Below are positions 23,934-33,596 of a stretch of DNA of 64,000 nt, piece after piece. The DNA comes from Candidatus Eiseniibacteriota bacterium (GTDB lineage Bacteria; Eisenbacteria; RBG-16-71-46; CAIMUX01). The translations under genes were made by a program, and so were the position numbers. Location: NCBI GenBank assembly GCA_016712505.1, contig JADJQY010000005.1:62001-126000 (forward strand), in the 5' to 3' direction. The notes beneath the pieces are model-generated. The model saw only the letters and a list, made by a program, of their open reading frames with translations. It was not told the origin of the DNA and did not search any database. Each line of letters starts with the position of its first letter. Positions within the stretch are counted from its first letter, which is position 1.

Positions 23934-24989
23934 TCAGCGTCCGCTCGATCTCCGAAAGTCGCCGCCTCTCGACTTCAACCGCGGCCCCCCGGGGCAGCAG
24001 GAAGGGCGTGAGCGAACGACTGCGTCACCGCCGTCGATCGCGCGCACCGCGTACTGGCTTGGCAGGAAGCGAAACCCAAACTCGCGGTTGCCCGTGAGGC
24101 AGACCAGCACGTCGTCCGACTGGTCCAGCACCGGCAGCGGCCCGTAGGAACTGACGTTGACATCAGGCAGGCAAACCCGGATCGCACTGCCGGGTCGAGG
24201 CGGGTCGAAGCGGGTCGCGCCGAGAACCCGATCGACCCTGAGTTCGATGCAGCCGACACTCAGGTCATGCATCGCGCCGGGAGCGAGGTCGGCAGTCGAG
24301 GTGATCGTTCCTTGGACGATCAGATCGGCACTTTGCCGTTGCCATTCCGGACTCGCCTGCTCCAGGTGGCCTTGGATGGTCGCGGTCGCGTGGGCGAACG
24401 GCGCGGGTCCTGACAACCAGTGAGCGGTCACCGTATCGGTCGGACTCACTTCGCTGAGCATCCTGGGATCAACCTGGACGGTCTCTCCGTCCCCGCACCT
24501 GACGAGAAAGAGCAGGTACGTCCGACCAATGCACGGCTGGTCGATACCCGCGATGATTCCCGCGTGTCGCCCGTCCAGCCTCCCGCCGCTCTGCACGAAG
24601 GTGACCGTGTCCGCAGCGGCGTGCTCCCCCTTCAGCGACGCCAACACCACGGCCCGAACGTCCGTATCAACTCGAAAGCTCCAACGGGTGCTAGGTCGCG
24701 ATTCCAGCGCAATCACCCGCGCCCGCACGATGTCGGTCGAGTGCAGACAGGCGCGCCGAATCTTGCTCGGGTTGGTTTCGTCGACGAAGTAGCCTGCGGC
24801 AGCGACGCTGGCATTGCAGGTCCCCAGCAACGCCCAGATCCCCAGGAGCGGGAGGACGCCAGTTACCGTCGCCAGCATGCCCCGCAGCACAACCCTCCAG
24901 ACGCCGGGCTCAGCCTCGATGGCGAAGGGGCGGAGGGCCGACCGGGTTGCGGTCCGAAGTGGTGTCGATACGGAGAACGGCCGGGTCAA
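23934..24989 (-). CDS. Secreted protein of unknown function with an internal duplication
   Basis: I do not recognise this 351-residue protein. The best start is TTG 24989, preceded by GGGAGGTG. It gives a hydrophobic segment MLATVTGVLPLLGIWALL around residue 40 that would export the protein. The mature part appears to hold two copies of one beta-rich domain. The first runs from TDIVRARVIALESRP to CIGRTYLLFLVR, the second from ADLIVQGTITST to DDVLVCLTGN. Each goes from a strand to a segment (VVLASLKGE, DRVLGATRF) and then to a further strand. Several cysteines suggest disulfides. The GC-rich C-terminal ~25 residues are basic and may be disordered. No operon partner is seen. Confidence 0.55.
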   Translation of the reverse strand: MTRPFSVSTPLRTATRSALRPFAIEAEPGVWRVVLRGMLATVTGVLPLLGIWALLGTCNASVAAAGYFVDETNPSKIRRACLHSTDIVRARVIALESRPSTRWSFRVDTDVRAVVLASLKGEHAAADTVTFVQSGGRLDGRHAGIIAGIDQPCIGRTYLLFLVRCGDGETVQVDPRMLSEVSPTDTVTAHWLSGPAPFAHATATIQGHLEQASPEWQRQSADLIVQGTITSTADLAPGAMHDLSVGCIELRVDRVLGATRFDPPRPGSAIRVCLPDVNVSSYGPLPVLDQSDDVLVCLTGNREFGFRFLPSQYAVRAIDGGDAVVRSRPSCCPGGPRLKSRGGDFRRSSGR

Positions 24990-25180
24990 CGTGCACCTCC
25001 CTGACTGATGTGGCCCTCGTCTGTTTCTATCATCCGATCGGCCGGCCGAGGGGTCAAGAATGGACTCCCGCCCCGCTTGCGACCGCTCCGCCGCGGAGGT
25101 ACGCTCCGAGAGATTTTGCTCCCGGTGGGGGGCTTGGGTGCGCTTCCGGCTGCGCAGTGTTGGGTGAACCTGGAGGAACG

Positions 25181-26436
<1,256 letters not shown>

Positions 26437-26440
<4 letters not shown>

Positions 26441-27061
26441 GGACGTCACTTCGTTTCGCGGCCCGTGCGAGCCTCCTCGCATGGGCCGCGTTCGTCTCCC
26501 CGGTCCAGGCCGCGCGCCTTTCCCCCGGACTGAGCGCCGGCCTCCTCCTTCCGCTCTCGAGCGGGGTGAGCGATGCCTACGGCGCGGCTCCGCTTCTGAC
26601 TGCGACCCTTGCCTATCCTGTCTCGCGCCGCTTCGGCGTCGAGCTGGGGGTCGGGGCGACCCGTCTTTCCTCGGACCTTTCCGGCCCGTCGTTCGTCGAC
26701 GACGCGGAGGGGACGCTGACCCTCCTGCCGCTGCGCCTGGTCTGCACCTGGACTCCCCCGGCGCGGCGATCGCGCCCCCTGGCTGGCGCTAGGCGCGGCC
26801 GCGGTCTGGAGCCGCGAGGAGGTGAGCTACCGAGTGCTCGACCTCGACGAATCGCTCGAGGCATCGCGGTTCGATCCCGGGGCGACGCTGGGCGGCGGCT
26901 GGGAGTGGGGCGGCGGCGGTCGCAGCCGGATCCGACTCGGCGCCCTGGCCACCCTCGCCCTCGGTGACCGCGAAATCCTCCGGGCTGAGGGCGACCCGGC
27001 CGAGACCGACGGTGCCGGCGGCACATCCCATCTCTCCATCTCAGCGGAGGTGCGTTTCTGA
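26437..27061 (+). CDS. Small outer-membrane beta-barrel protein, frameshifted
   Basis: A predicted export signal (RTSLRFAARASLLAWAAFVS) is followed by alternating strands such as PLLTATLAYPVSRRFGVELG, typical of an 8-stranded barrel. The start is GTG 26437, overlapping the icd stop as GTGA. The frame breaks at a run of five C at about 26773-26777. Removing one C joins it to the frame that reads WLALGAAAVWSREEVSYRVL and ends in LSISAEVRF, with the terminal Phe usual for barrels. The joined product would have about 207 residues. The stop overlaps the next ATG as TGATG. Coupling on both sides suggests the gene is intact and the extra C is an assembly error, but this cannot be settled here. Confidence 0.65.
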
Positions 27062-28986
27062 TGCTCGCTCCGATCGCCCCACGAACCACGGGGCAGGCTC
27101 TCCGGATCTGGCTCCTCGCCCTGAGCGTGATCGGGGCCGTGATTGATCCGGCCGAAGCGAGTCGCATCGACCCCCGCCTGGCTCGCGCGGTTTCGAACGC
27201 GCGCTCCGGATCGGAAGTGGCGACGATCGAGACCCCAGCCACCGTGCTCTCACGTCTGGAGTTTCGCAGTCCAGGCGCCGCGGGCGACTTTGCCGCTCGC
27301 GCGCGGGAGGTGGGCGGAGCTTCGCTTCCGGAGCAGCGCGGCGCCGTCGTCTGGCTGCGGGCTGATCGAACCACGCTGGAGCAACTGGCTCACGAGCCGG
27401 AACTCCTGTACGCCACCCTGCCGTTCACCCCGGTGACCACGCACCAGACGCAAGCGCTCTCCGAGATGCGCGTTCCTACCGTGCACGCCAACGGCTATCG
27501 AGGGCAGGGCGTTCGGGTGGGAGTGATCGATGTCAGCTTCCAGGGGTACGGGCCGCTCCTCGGCAGTGAGCTTCCGACCAGCGTGACCGCGCGGTCGTTC
27601 TATGACGGCGCGAACGGCAACGGTAACATCAACGGCAACGGTTCGCGCCACGGCACCGCCTGCGCCGAGGTGATCCACGACGTTGCGCCCGAGGCCGAAC
27701 TCTACTTCGCCGCGGTGGCAAACGATCTCGACCTCGAGCGTGCCGTCGATTGGATGATCGACCAAGGAGTTGAGGTGATCAGCCACTCCCTTGCCTGGTT
27801 CGTGGGCGGCGGCGACGGGCAGGGGCCGATCAACCAGATCGTGAGCCGCGCCCACCGGGCCGGCATCCTCTGGGTGACCTCCGCGGGGAACTTCGCCGAA
27901 CAACACTGGGGCGGGACGTTCTCCGACACCGACGGCGACGCTCTGCTCGAGTTCGCCCCGAACGACGAGGCGATCGAGTTCACCGGAGCCTCGATCGGGC
28001 AGAACGCGAACTTCGCCCTCTACTGGAATCGCTGGCCGCTCTCGGAGGATCTCGCCTTCGCGATCGAACTGCGCAACGCGGCGGGCGATCTGCTCGCCAC
28101 CACCGAAACGGAGTTCGCGGACTACCCCTACGCCTTCCGTTCGCTCGACTACACCCCGCCCGACGGCGGACGCTCCCCCCGCCTTTCGATCCGGCGGCTG
28201 CGGGGCAACGCGGACGGGGTCCACCTGCAGCTCTTCCGCATCGACGGCGATCTGCCCGAGAACGGAATCGCAGCCGGCAGTCTCTCCGTGCCTGCGGACT
28301 CTCCGGAGGCCCTGTCGGTCGGGGCTTACGGATATCGCGCCGCGGCGAACCAGGAAGCGCTCCAGGCCTACAGCTCGCAGGGTCCGACCGTCGACGGTCG
28401 CGCCAAGCCTGAACTGCTCGGCCCCGACGGCGTCGACACCAGCATCTTCAACTCCTTCAGCGGCACCTCGGCCGCCTGTCCGCACGTCAGCGGCGCGGTG
28501 GCGCTGCTGCTCTCCGCCGCGATCGAGGGGGGCTTACACGACGCGCGCCTCTCCCCCACGGCCATCCGTGCCCTTCTGCGGAACGAGGCGCTCCCCTTGG
28601 TTGCCGGAACACGGCAGACCGACGCAGAAGGATGGGGACGGGTGCGCCTGGTGCTCGATCGGCCGACCAACCGTTCCGGCCTCGTCTTCGTTCCGCCCGG
28701 CACCACGACCGGCGGTTCCGCCCGGGGAATCGAAGGTCCGTACTTCCTCCTCCGCCAGCCGGCCGACCCCGAGCGCGCCGCGATCACCATCTACGACGTC
28801 CAGGGACGCGCTCAGGCGCATCTCGCGCCGGCTCCGGGGCTGCTCACTTTCGCGCCCGATCCGGACGGGCCACCCGGCCTCGCGTTCGTTCTCGATACCT
28901 CGTTTCGCGCTCCGCGCGGCCGTTACTGGGCCCGCGAGCGGTCCACCGGCGCCACCGTGGCCTTTGGTTGGCCCGGATCGCGCTGA
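27061..28986 (+). CDS. Subtilisin-like serine protease (S8 family)
   Basis: A secreted S8 protease of 641 residues with signal peptide LRIWLLALSVIGAVIDPAEA. Residues ~50-130 look like a propeptide. The catalytic triad is visible: Asp in VRVGVIDVSFQGYG, His in GNGSRHGTACAEV and Ser in SFSGTSAACPHVSGAVALLL. The oxyanion Asn is in LWVTSAGNFAEQHW. The segment SFYDGANGNGNINGNGSRHG is Asn/Gly rich and may bind calcium. The C-terminal ~110 residues contain a T9SS-like or prodomain-like beta segment (PERAAITIYDVQG). It shares one base with the barrel gene. Maturation or surface release through that neighbour is only a guess. Confidence 0.88.
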   Translation: MLAPIAPRTTGQALRIWLLALSVIGAVIDPAEASRIDPRLARAVSNARSGSEVATIETPATVLSRLEFRSPGAAGDFAARAREVGGASLPEQRGAVVWLRADRTTLEQLAHEPELLYATLPFTPVTTHQTQALSEMRVPTVHANGYRGQGVRVGVIDVSFQGYGPLLGSELPTSVTARSFYDGANGNGNINGNGSRHGTACAEVIHDVAPEAELYFAAVANDLDLERAVDWMIDQGVEVISHSLAWFVGGGDGQGPINQIVSRAHRAGILWVTSAGNFAEQHWGGTFSDTDGDALLEFAPNDEAIEFTGASIGQNANFALYWNRWPLSEDLAFAIELRNAAGDLLATTETEFADYPYAFRSLDYTPPDGGRSPRLSIRRLRGNADGVHLQLFRIDGDLPENGIAAGSLSVPADSPEALSVGAYGYRAAANQEALQAYSSQGPTVDGRAKPELLGPDGVDTSIFNSFSGTSAACPHVSGAVALLLSAAIEGGLHDARLSPTAIRALLRNEALPLVAGTRQTDAEGWGRVRLVLDRPTNRSGLVFVPPGTTTGGSARGIEGPYFLLRQPADPERAAITIYDVQGRAQAHLAPAPGLLTFAPDPDGPPGLAFVLDTSFRAPRGRYWARERSTGATVAFGWPGSR

Positions 28987-29020
28987 ACGCCAGGGACGAA
29001 GAGCAGACGAGGAGCAGTCG

Positions 29021-29548
29021 ATGAGCAGCGAGTACGACAGCGCGTCACCCATGCACTCCGGGTGGACGAGCCCGGATCCGGTCGAACGCCGCGCCGCATA
29101 TGAAGCCTGCGCGGTCGAACTCGCCGCTCTCCTCGCAGGCGAGGACGACGCGATCGCCCGCATGGCCACCACCGCCGCCCTGCTGTTCCAGCGCGTCCCT
29201 CGCGTCTCGTTCGTCGGCTTCTACCGGGTGGTGTCACCGGAGCTGCTCGTCGTCGGACCCTACCAGGGCCCCCCGGCCTGCCTGCGGATTCCCTTCGCGC
29301 GCGGCGTCTGCGGCGCCGCAGCCCGCGAGCGCCGCTCCCAGCTCGTCTCCGACGTCCACGCCTTCCCCGGCCACATCGCCTGCGACGCCGCCTCCCGCTC
29401 GGAACTCGTCGTCCCTGTCTTCGCGCCGGACGGCGCCCTCCTTGCGGTGCTCGATCTCGACAGCCACGCGCCGAGCGCATTCGACGAGCTCGACCAGGAA
29501 CAGATCGAACGGCTGATGGAGCGGGCCTTCGGGCAGGGACCCGCGTAG
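29021..29548 (+). CDS. msrC: Free methionine-(R)-sulfoxide reductase (GAF domain)
   Basis: Reduces free L-methionine-(R)-sulfoxide with thioredoxin as electron donor. ATG 29021 follows AGGAGC and gives 175 residues, about 10-15 more than the family norm at the N-terminus. The GAF core is intact: VPRVSFVGFYRV, PPACLRIPFARGVCGAA and FPGHIACDAASRSELVVPV. The three cysteines of the fRMsr family are all present (ACLRI, GVCGA, IACDA). It follows the subtilase by 34 bases. A truncated GH31 gene lies head to tail against it on the other strand. Confidence 0.92.
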   Translation: MSSEYDSASPMHSGWTSPDPVERRAAYEACAVELAALLAGEDDAIARMATTAALLFQRVPRVSFVGFYRVVSPELLVVGPYQGPPACLRIPFARGVCGAAARERRSQLVSDVHAFPGHIACDAASRSELVVPVFAPDGALLAVLDLDSHAPSAFDELDQEQIERLMERAFGQGPA

Positions 29549-30023
29549 GGTCGAGCGACTGGCTGCTCTCTCGGCCGATGTCGATTCCCGCGGCACGCGT
29601 CTCCGACCAGAACACGCTGCCATCCGGTCGCCGGGCGGTGAGCCGGAACGGCGACTCCTGGATCTCGAGCCGAACCGCTCCGGCATCGATGGTCCAGAGT
29701 CCGTGGGTCCGCCGGACGGTCGTCGGGTGTTCGGGCCACTGCCGCAGGACGAACAGGTCCGGCCCCGCTGGATCGGTGAATACGCCCCCCGGACCGACCC
29801 AGATCCGCAGGCAATCATCCGCGTAGAACTCGATCCGAACCTCGTCCAGACCGCAAGCGACGGTGTACCGCCCGCGCTCGGGATGCGCGTCGAGGTGGGT
29901 CACCGGTCCGAGAGGCGCAGCCGCGGGCGACCCGGGAGCCAGCAGCGAGCGGAGGGCGAGCGCGATGAGCACCGGCAGCAGGAGGGCCGGCGAGCGATCC
30001 ACCGGCCGCCTCGCGCCCTTCAT
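29549..30023 (-). pseudogene. Truncated GH31-family glycosidase N-terminal domain
   Basis: The frame starting at ATG 30023 encodes a signal peptide (LLLPVLIALALRSLLA) and then a GH31 N-terminal beta domain: VRIEFYADDCLRIWVGPGG, TTVRRTHGLWTIDAGAVRLE and ESPFRLTARRPDGSVFW. Resemblance ends near GIDIGRES, about residue 158. Downstream the same frame stays open to 28923, but it only mirrors msrC and the subtilase and is rich in Arg and Gly. GH31 enzymes are normally 650-900 residues, so the catalytic barrel is missing. It lies one base after the phosphatidyltransferase stop, so it was once part of that operon. Confidence 0.7.
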
Positions 30024-30024
30024 C

Positions 30025-30951
30025 TCAGCTCGCTCCGCCCGTGCCGTGCGCACGGCTGCGGAGGACCAGCGCCCGGTAGAGCAGGCTGAGCAGCGCCACG
30101 CCGTTCAGGACGAGGAGTACCCAGGCCAGGGCGAGATCGGGGCGACGCAGGAGGAGCGCGAGGGCGAAGCCGGTCAGGCTGGTGCCCAGGCCGAGAAAGC
30201 TGGTCAGGCGGAGCGCCACCGGGTCGCTCACCCAACGCTCGCGCGCGGACTCGGAACGCACGCCACAGAGGCGGCGGAGCGCGGCATCGACGGCTGCGAT
30301 CCAGCGGTCCTGCCAGCCGTAGAGCTGCAGGTAGAGCGCCTGGAGACGTCGTTCGAGCGGCGAGGCCAGGGTATCCTCCGGCCGCACCGACTCATCGGTG
30401 CGGTTGACCGGACTCTTGCCCACCGCGGCCAGGAATCCGACCTGATAGAAGACGAACAGCGAGCACTGGAGCATGAGACAGAGCGCGGTCAGCAGCCCGA
30501 GGGCCAGCGCCGGGCCGAGGCCGAACCGCGAGGCGAGGAGCAACGCGGTGGCGAGCGGCACCCACAGGTTGACCCAGAAGTCGGCGATCGAGTCGGCGAA
30601 GCGGCCGATCCGGTCGACCTGGCCGGTGGCCCGCGCGAGCTGACCGTCCGCGGCATCGAGCACGTTCTTGAGCAGGAGGAGCCATCCCCCCCAGATGAGC
30701 CCTCTCTCGCCCGGCAGGGCGACCAGAGCGAGCGCCGCGGCCGTCCCCACCAACCCGCCCAGCCAGACCACCCAGACCGGCTTCCAGCGCAGCAGGAAGA
30801 ACCCCCAGACGAACAGCGCGGCCAGCGGCCGGATGGCGAAGGTGTTGATCCACTCGTCGGAGCGGACCGACTTCTGGGACCGGGCATAGTGCTCGCGCAG
30901 AAACGGCACCAGTCCGCGCTCGATCGCGGTTCGGTTTGGGGAACGCGTCAT
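30025..30951 (-). CDS. CDP-alcohol phosphatidyltransferase family membrane protein
   Basis: A 308-residue integral membrane enzyme that transfers a phospho-alcohol group from a CDP-alcohol. The family motif DG-x2-AR-x8-G-x3-D-x3-D is complete in AADGQLARATGQVDRIGRFA and the DSIAD that follows, with both terminal Asp present. About six to eight hydrophobic segments surround it. The substrate (inositol, glycerol or other) is not evident from sequence. The C-terminal third, with helices VALRLTSFLGLGTSLTGFAL and VLLVLNGVALLSLLYRAL, is longer than in PgsA. It is followed directly by the GH31 remnant. Confidence 0.8.
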   Translation of the reverse strand: MTRSPNRTAIERGLVPFLREHYARSQKSVRSDEWINTFAIRPLAALFVWGFFLLRWKPVWVVWLGGLVGTAAALALVALPGERGLIWGGWLLLLKNVLDAADGQLARATGQVDRIGRFADSIADFWVNLWVPLATALLLASRFGLGPALALGLLTALCLMLQCSLFVFYQVGFLAAVGKSPVNRTDESVRPEDTLASPLERRLQALYLQLYGWQDRWIAAVDAALRRLCGVRSESARERWVSDPVALRLTSFLGLGTSLTGFALALLLRRPDLALAWVLLVLNGVALLSLLYRALVLRSRAHGTGGAS

Positions 30952-31082
30952 GCCGCCATCAAACGGGACCGGCCGCCGGATGTCCAGCGGGGACCCTTCC
31001 GCGTTGACCGGCGCGCGCGGGCGGCCTACGCTGCTCGGTCTTTGGATTCGGTCGGGGTCGTCGAACGAAGGGGAGATCGCCG

Positions 31083-32090
31083 TTGTCGATGCTGAGCACG
31101 AGCGCGCTGGCGGAGCGGATCCGCGGGAGCAGGAACATCCTGTTGACCACTCACGCGGGGCCGGACGGGGACGGACTGGGCTGTATCGCGGCGCTGGGCG
31201 AGACGCTCGAGGCGCAGGGGCACCGCGTGCTCCGACTCCTCCCGGATCCGCTGCCGAGCAAGTACGCCTTCCTCGATCCGGAGGGTCTGTTCAAGCCGAT
31301 CGCGACCGCGCGCGCCGAGGCGGAGGCGACCCCATGGGACCTCGCCCTGGTCCTCGACACCCACCAGCCGGGGATGATCCGGGAGGTGGGAGAGTGGCTC
31401 AAGGGGCGCGGGGTCCCGACCCTCTTCCTCGATCACCATCCGATCGAGGGGCCGGCGCGGACCGACGTCCACGGGAGCTGCGATGCCGTGGCAACCGGAG
31501 TGCTGGTCTTCGACCTCGTGGTGCACGATCTCGGTTGGCCGCTTTCCCCCTTCGCGGCCGAGGCGCTCTACGTCTCGATCAGCTTCGACACCAACTCGTT
31601 CAAGTACATCCGCTCGAGTCCAACCAGCCTCGAGGTCGGGGCGGAACTGCTGCGGCGTGGGGTCGACAGCACCCGGGTCTACCGTCACCTCTTCGCCTCG
31701 AATCCGCGGCGGAAGGCGAAGCTTCTCGGCTGGGTGCTCACCGAATGCGAGTTTCTCTGCGAGGGGAAGCTGGCCTTCGTCCTCGTCCCCCATCGCCTGG
31801 TCGAGGAGATGAAGCTGGAGCGCGATGATCTGCGCGACAGCGTCAACCACATCCTCGAGATCGAAGGGGTGGAGATCGCCGCGACGCTCAAGGAGACCGA
31901 TCCCGGGGACATCAAGGTGTCGCTGCGCTCCAAGGGGACCTTCACGATCAACGGGGTCGCGGCGCAGTTCGGCGGCGGCGGACATGCCCTGGCGGCCGGC
32001 TGTGAGTTCTCCGGGAATCTGGAAGAGGCCTGGCAGCGGCTCTCGGCGCCACTCTCCCAGATCCTGTCCGGGCAGCCCCAGTCCGGCTAG
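31083..32090 (+). CDS. nrnA: DHH/DHHA1 phosphoesterase, NrnA-like (oligoRNase/pAp phosphatase)
   Basis: Degrades nanoRNAs and dephosphorylates pAp in related bacteria. The 335 residues show the DHH metal motifs: THAGPDGDGLGC, LALVLDTHQPG, FLDHHPIEG and VSISFDTNSF. The DHHA1 domain follows with VSLRSKGTFTINGVAAQFGG and GGHALAAGCEF. TTG 31083 has GGGGAGA at a normal distance; ATG 31089 is possible. It is divergent from the phosphatidyltransferase gene. c-di-nucleotide-cleaving relatives also belong to this family, so the substrate is not certain. Confidence 0.87.
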   Translation: MSMLSTSALAERIRGSRNILLTTHAGPDGDGLGCIAALGETLEAQGHRVLRLLPDPLPSKYAFLDPEGLFKPIATARAEAEATPWDLALVLDTHQPGMIREVGEWLKGRGVPTLFLDHHPIEGPARTDVHGSCDAVATGVLVFDLVVHDLGWPLSPFAAEALYVSISFDTNSFKYIRSSPTSLEVGAELLRRGVDSTRVYRHLFASNPRRKAKLLGWVLTECEFLCEGKLAFVLVPHRLVEEMKLERDDLRDSVNHILEIEGVEIAATLKETDPGDIKVSLRSKGTFTINGVAAQFGGGGHALAAGCEFSGNLEEAWQRLSAPLSQILSGQPQSG

Positions 32091-32145
32091 CTCCTGCGCC
32101 CACGGTGAAACGCAGCAGGCCTCCCTGCCTCGGACCTCCTGACGC

Positions 32146-32190
32146 AGGCGGCCCGGGATCAGGCGGCCCGGGATCAGGCGGCCCGGGAAA
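32146..32190. repeat. 15-bp tandem repeat, three copies
   Basis: Three contiguous units of AGGCGGCCCGGGATC lie between nrnA and the LeuA-like gene; the third unit ends in AAA. Units one and two are identical. Each has a GGCCCGGG core that could form a strong hairpin. Confidence 0.9.
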
Positions 32191-32264
32191 TCGACGGCCT
32201 CTGATTCGTTGACACCCCGGTCTCACCGGATATCCTAAGCCCCCAGTACGCCAAGGAGGCCCGA

Positions 32265-33596
32265 ATGCCCCCCCTCGCTGAGGACGACCTGATCCACGAC
32301 TGGAACCACCAGGAAGGTGGCGGACGTCGCGCGCGCGCGATCGAGTTCGACGACGAGACGCTGCGCGACGGTCTGCAGTCCCCCTCGGTCATCGACCCGC
32401 CGATCGAGGCCAAGGTCCGGATCCTCCACCTGATGGAAGCGCTGGGGATCCACGCGCTCGACGTCGGTCTGCCGGGCTCGAGCCCCCGTGCCTTCGCCGA
32501 CTGCCTCCGCCTGGCCCAGGAGATCCAGCAGCACAAGATGCGCATCCGGCCCAATGGTGCGGTTCGGACGCTCAAGAGCGACGTCGATCCGCTGATCGAG
32601 CTCTCGATGCAGGTCGGCTATCCGGTCGAGGCCGCGATGTTCATCGGCTCCTCCCCCATTCGCTTCTACGCTGAGGGGTGGACCCTGGACAAGGTGCGCG
32701 CGCTGACCGAGGAGGCGGTCTCCTACGCGGTCAAGAACGGCATCCCGGTGATGTACGTGACCGAGGACACCACTCGCACCGACCCTGAAGCGATCCGCGA
32801 CCTGTTCTCCACCGCGATGCGGGCCGGCGCCTATCGGATCTGCGTGGCCGACACCGTCGGGCACATCACGCCGGAGGGGACCCGCCGTCTGCTCGGCTAT
32901 GTGCGGAGCGTGGTCGACGAGGTGAACCCGGAGGTGCTGATCGATTGGCACGGGCACTCCGATCGCGGCCTCTCGGTTCCGAACGCCCTGGCGGCGATCG
33001 ACGCGGGCGCCGACCGAATCCACGGCACCGGCTTGGGCATCGGCGAGCGCTGCGGAAACACCCCGATGGACCAGCTCCTGGTCAACCTGAAGCTCGAGCG
33101 CCTGATCGAGACCGATCTCACGCCGCTTTCCGCCTACTGTGAGGCAGTGAGCCAGGCGACCGGGGTGCCGATTCCGATCAACTACCCGGCGATGGGACGC
33201 GACGCGTTTCGCACCTCGACCGGAGTCCACGCGGCGGCGATCATCAAGGCGCGCGACCGCGGAGCGAGCTGGCTGGCCGACCGGGTCTACTCCGGCGTCC
33301 CGGCGGAGATGATCGGGCGGAGTCAGGAGATCGAGATCGGCTTCATGTCCGGCATGTCGAACGTCAATTTCTACCTGCGCAGCCGGGGCATCGAGCCGAC
33401 CCGTGAGCTGGAGGAGGAGATCCTCCAGACCGCAAAGCAAAAGAAGAGCGTCCTCTCCGAGGACGAGGTGTTGGGCATCGCCCACGCGCACATCGCGCGG
33501 GTGAAGGCTCAATTGGAACGCGCGGCGCGCGGCCTCGAGCCGGCGCGCCCGGATCATCCCGGCGTGAGCGAGGGTGGGGAAACCGGAGGGTTTTGA
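32265..33596 (+). CDS. LeuA-like acyl-CoA/2-oxoacid condensing enzyme (isopropylmalate synthase family)
   Basis: A 443-residue TIM-barrel enzyme of the HMGL-like/LeuA family. The metal and substrate motifs are visible: FDDETLRDGLQSPS, VTEDTTRTDPEAIR, CVADTVGHITPEG and IDWHGHSDRGLSVPNALAA. GTGLGIGERCGNTPMDQL and STGVHAAAIIKARDRG are also typical. There is no separate C-terminal LeuA regulatory domain, so leucine feedback control is unlikely. The real reaction could be isopropylmalate, homocitrate or citramalate synthesis, or another condensation. It overlaps the following acyl-CoA dehydrogenase by one base (TGATG), which points to a pathway other than plain leucine synthesis. Confidence 0.78.
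   Translation: MPPLAEDDLIHDWNHQEGGGRRARAIEFDDETLRDGLQSPSVIDPPIEAKVRILHLMEALGIHALDVGLPGSSPRAFADCLRLAQEIQQHKMRIRPNGAVRTLKSDVDPLIELSMQVGYPVEAAMFIGSSPIRFYAEGWTLDKVRALTEEAVSYAVKNGIPVMYVTEDTTRTDPEAIRDLFSTAMRAGAYRICVADTVGHITPEGTRRLLGYVRSVVDEVNPEVLIDWHGHSDRGLSVPNALAAIDAGADRIHGTGLGIGERCGNTPMDQLLVNLKLERLIETDLTPLSAYCEAVSQATGVPIPINYPAMGRDAFRTSTGVHAAAIIKARDRGASWLADRVYSGVPAEMIGRSQEIEIGFMSGMSNVNFYLRSRGIEPTRELEEEILQTAKQKKSVLSEDEVLGIAHAHIARVKAQLERAARGLEPARPDHPGVSEGGETGGF

Noticed and set aside
28923..29548. C-terminal extension of the GH31 remnant
   Set aside because: The frame only mirrors msrC and the subtilase end on the other strand and has no GH31 resemblance.
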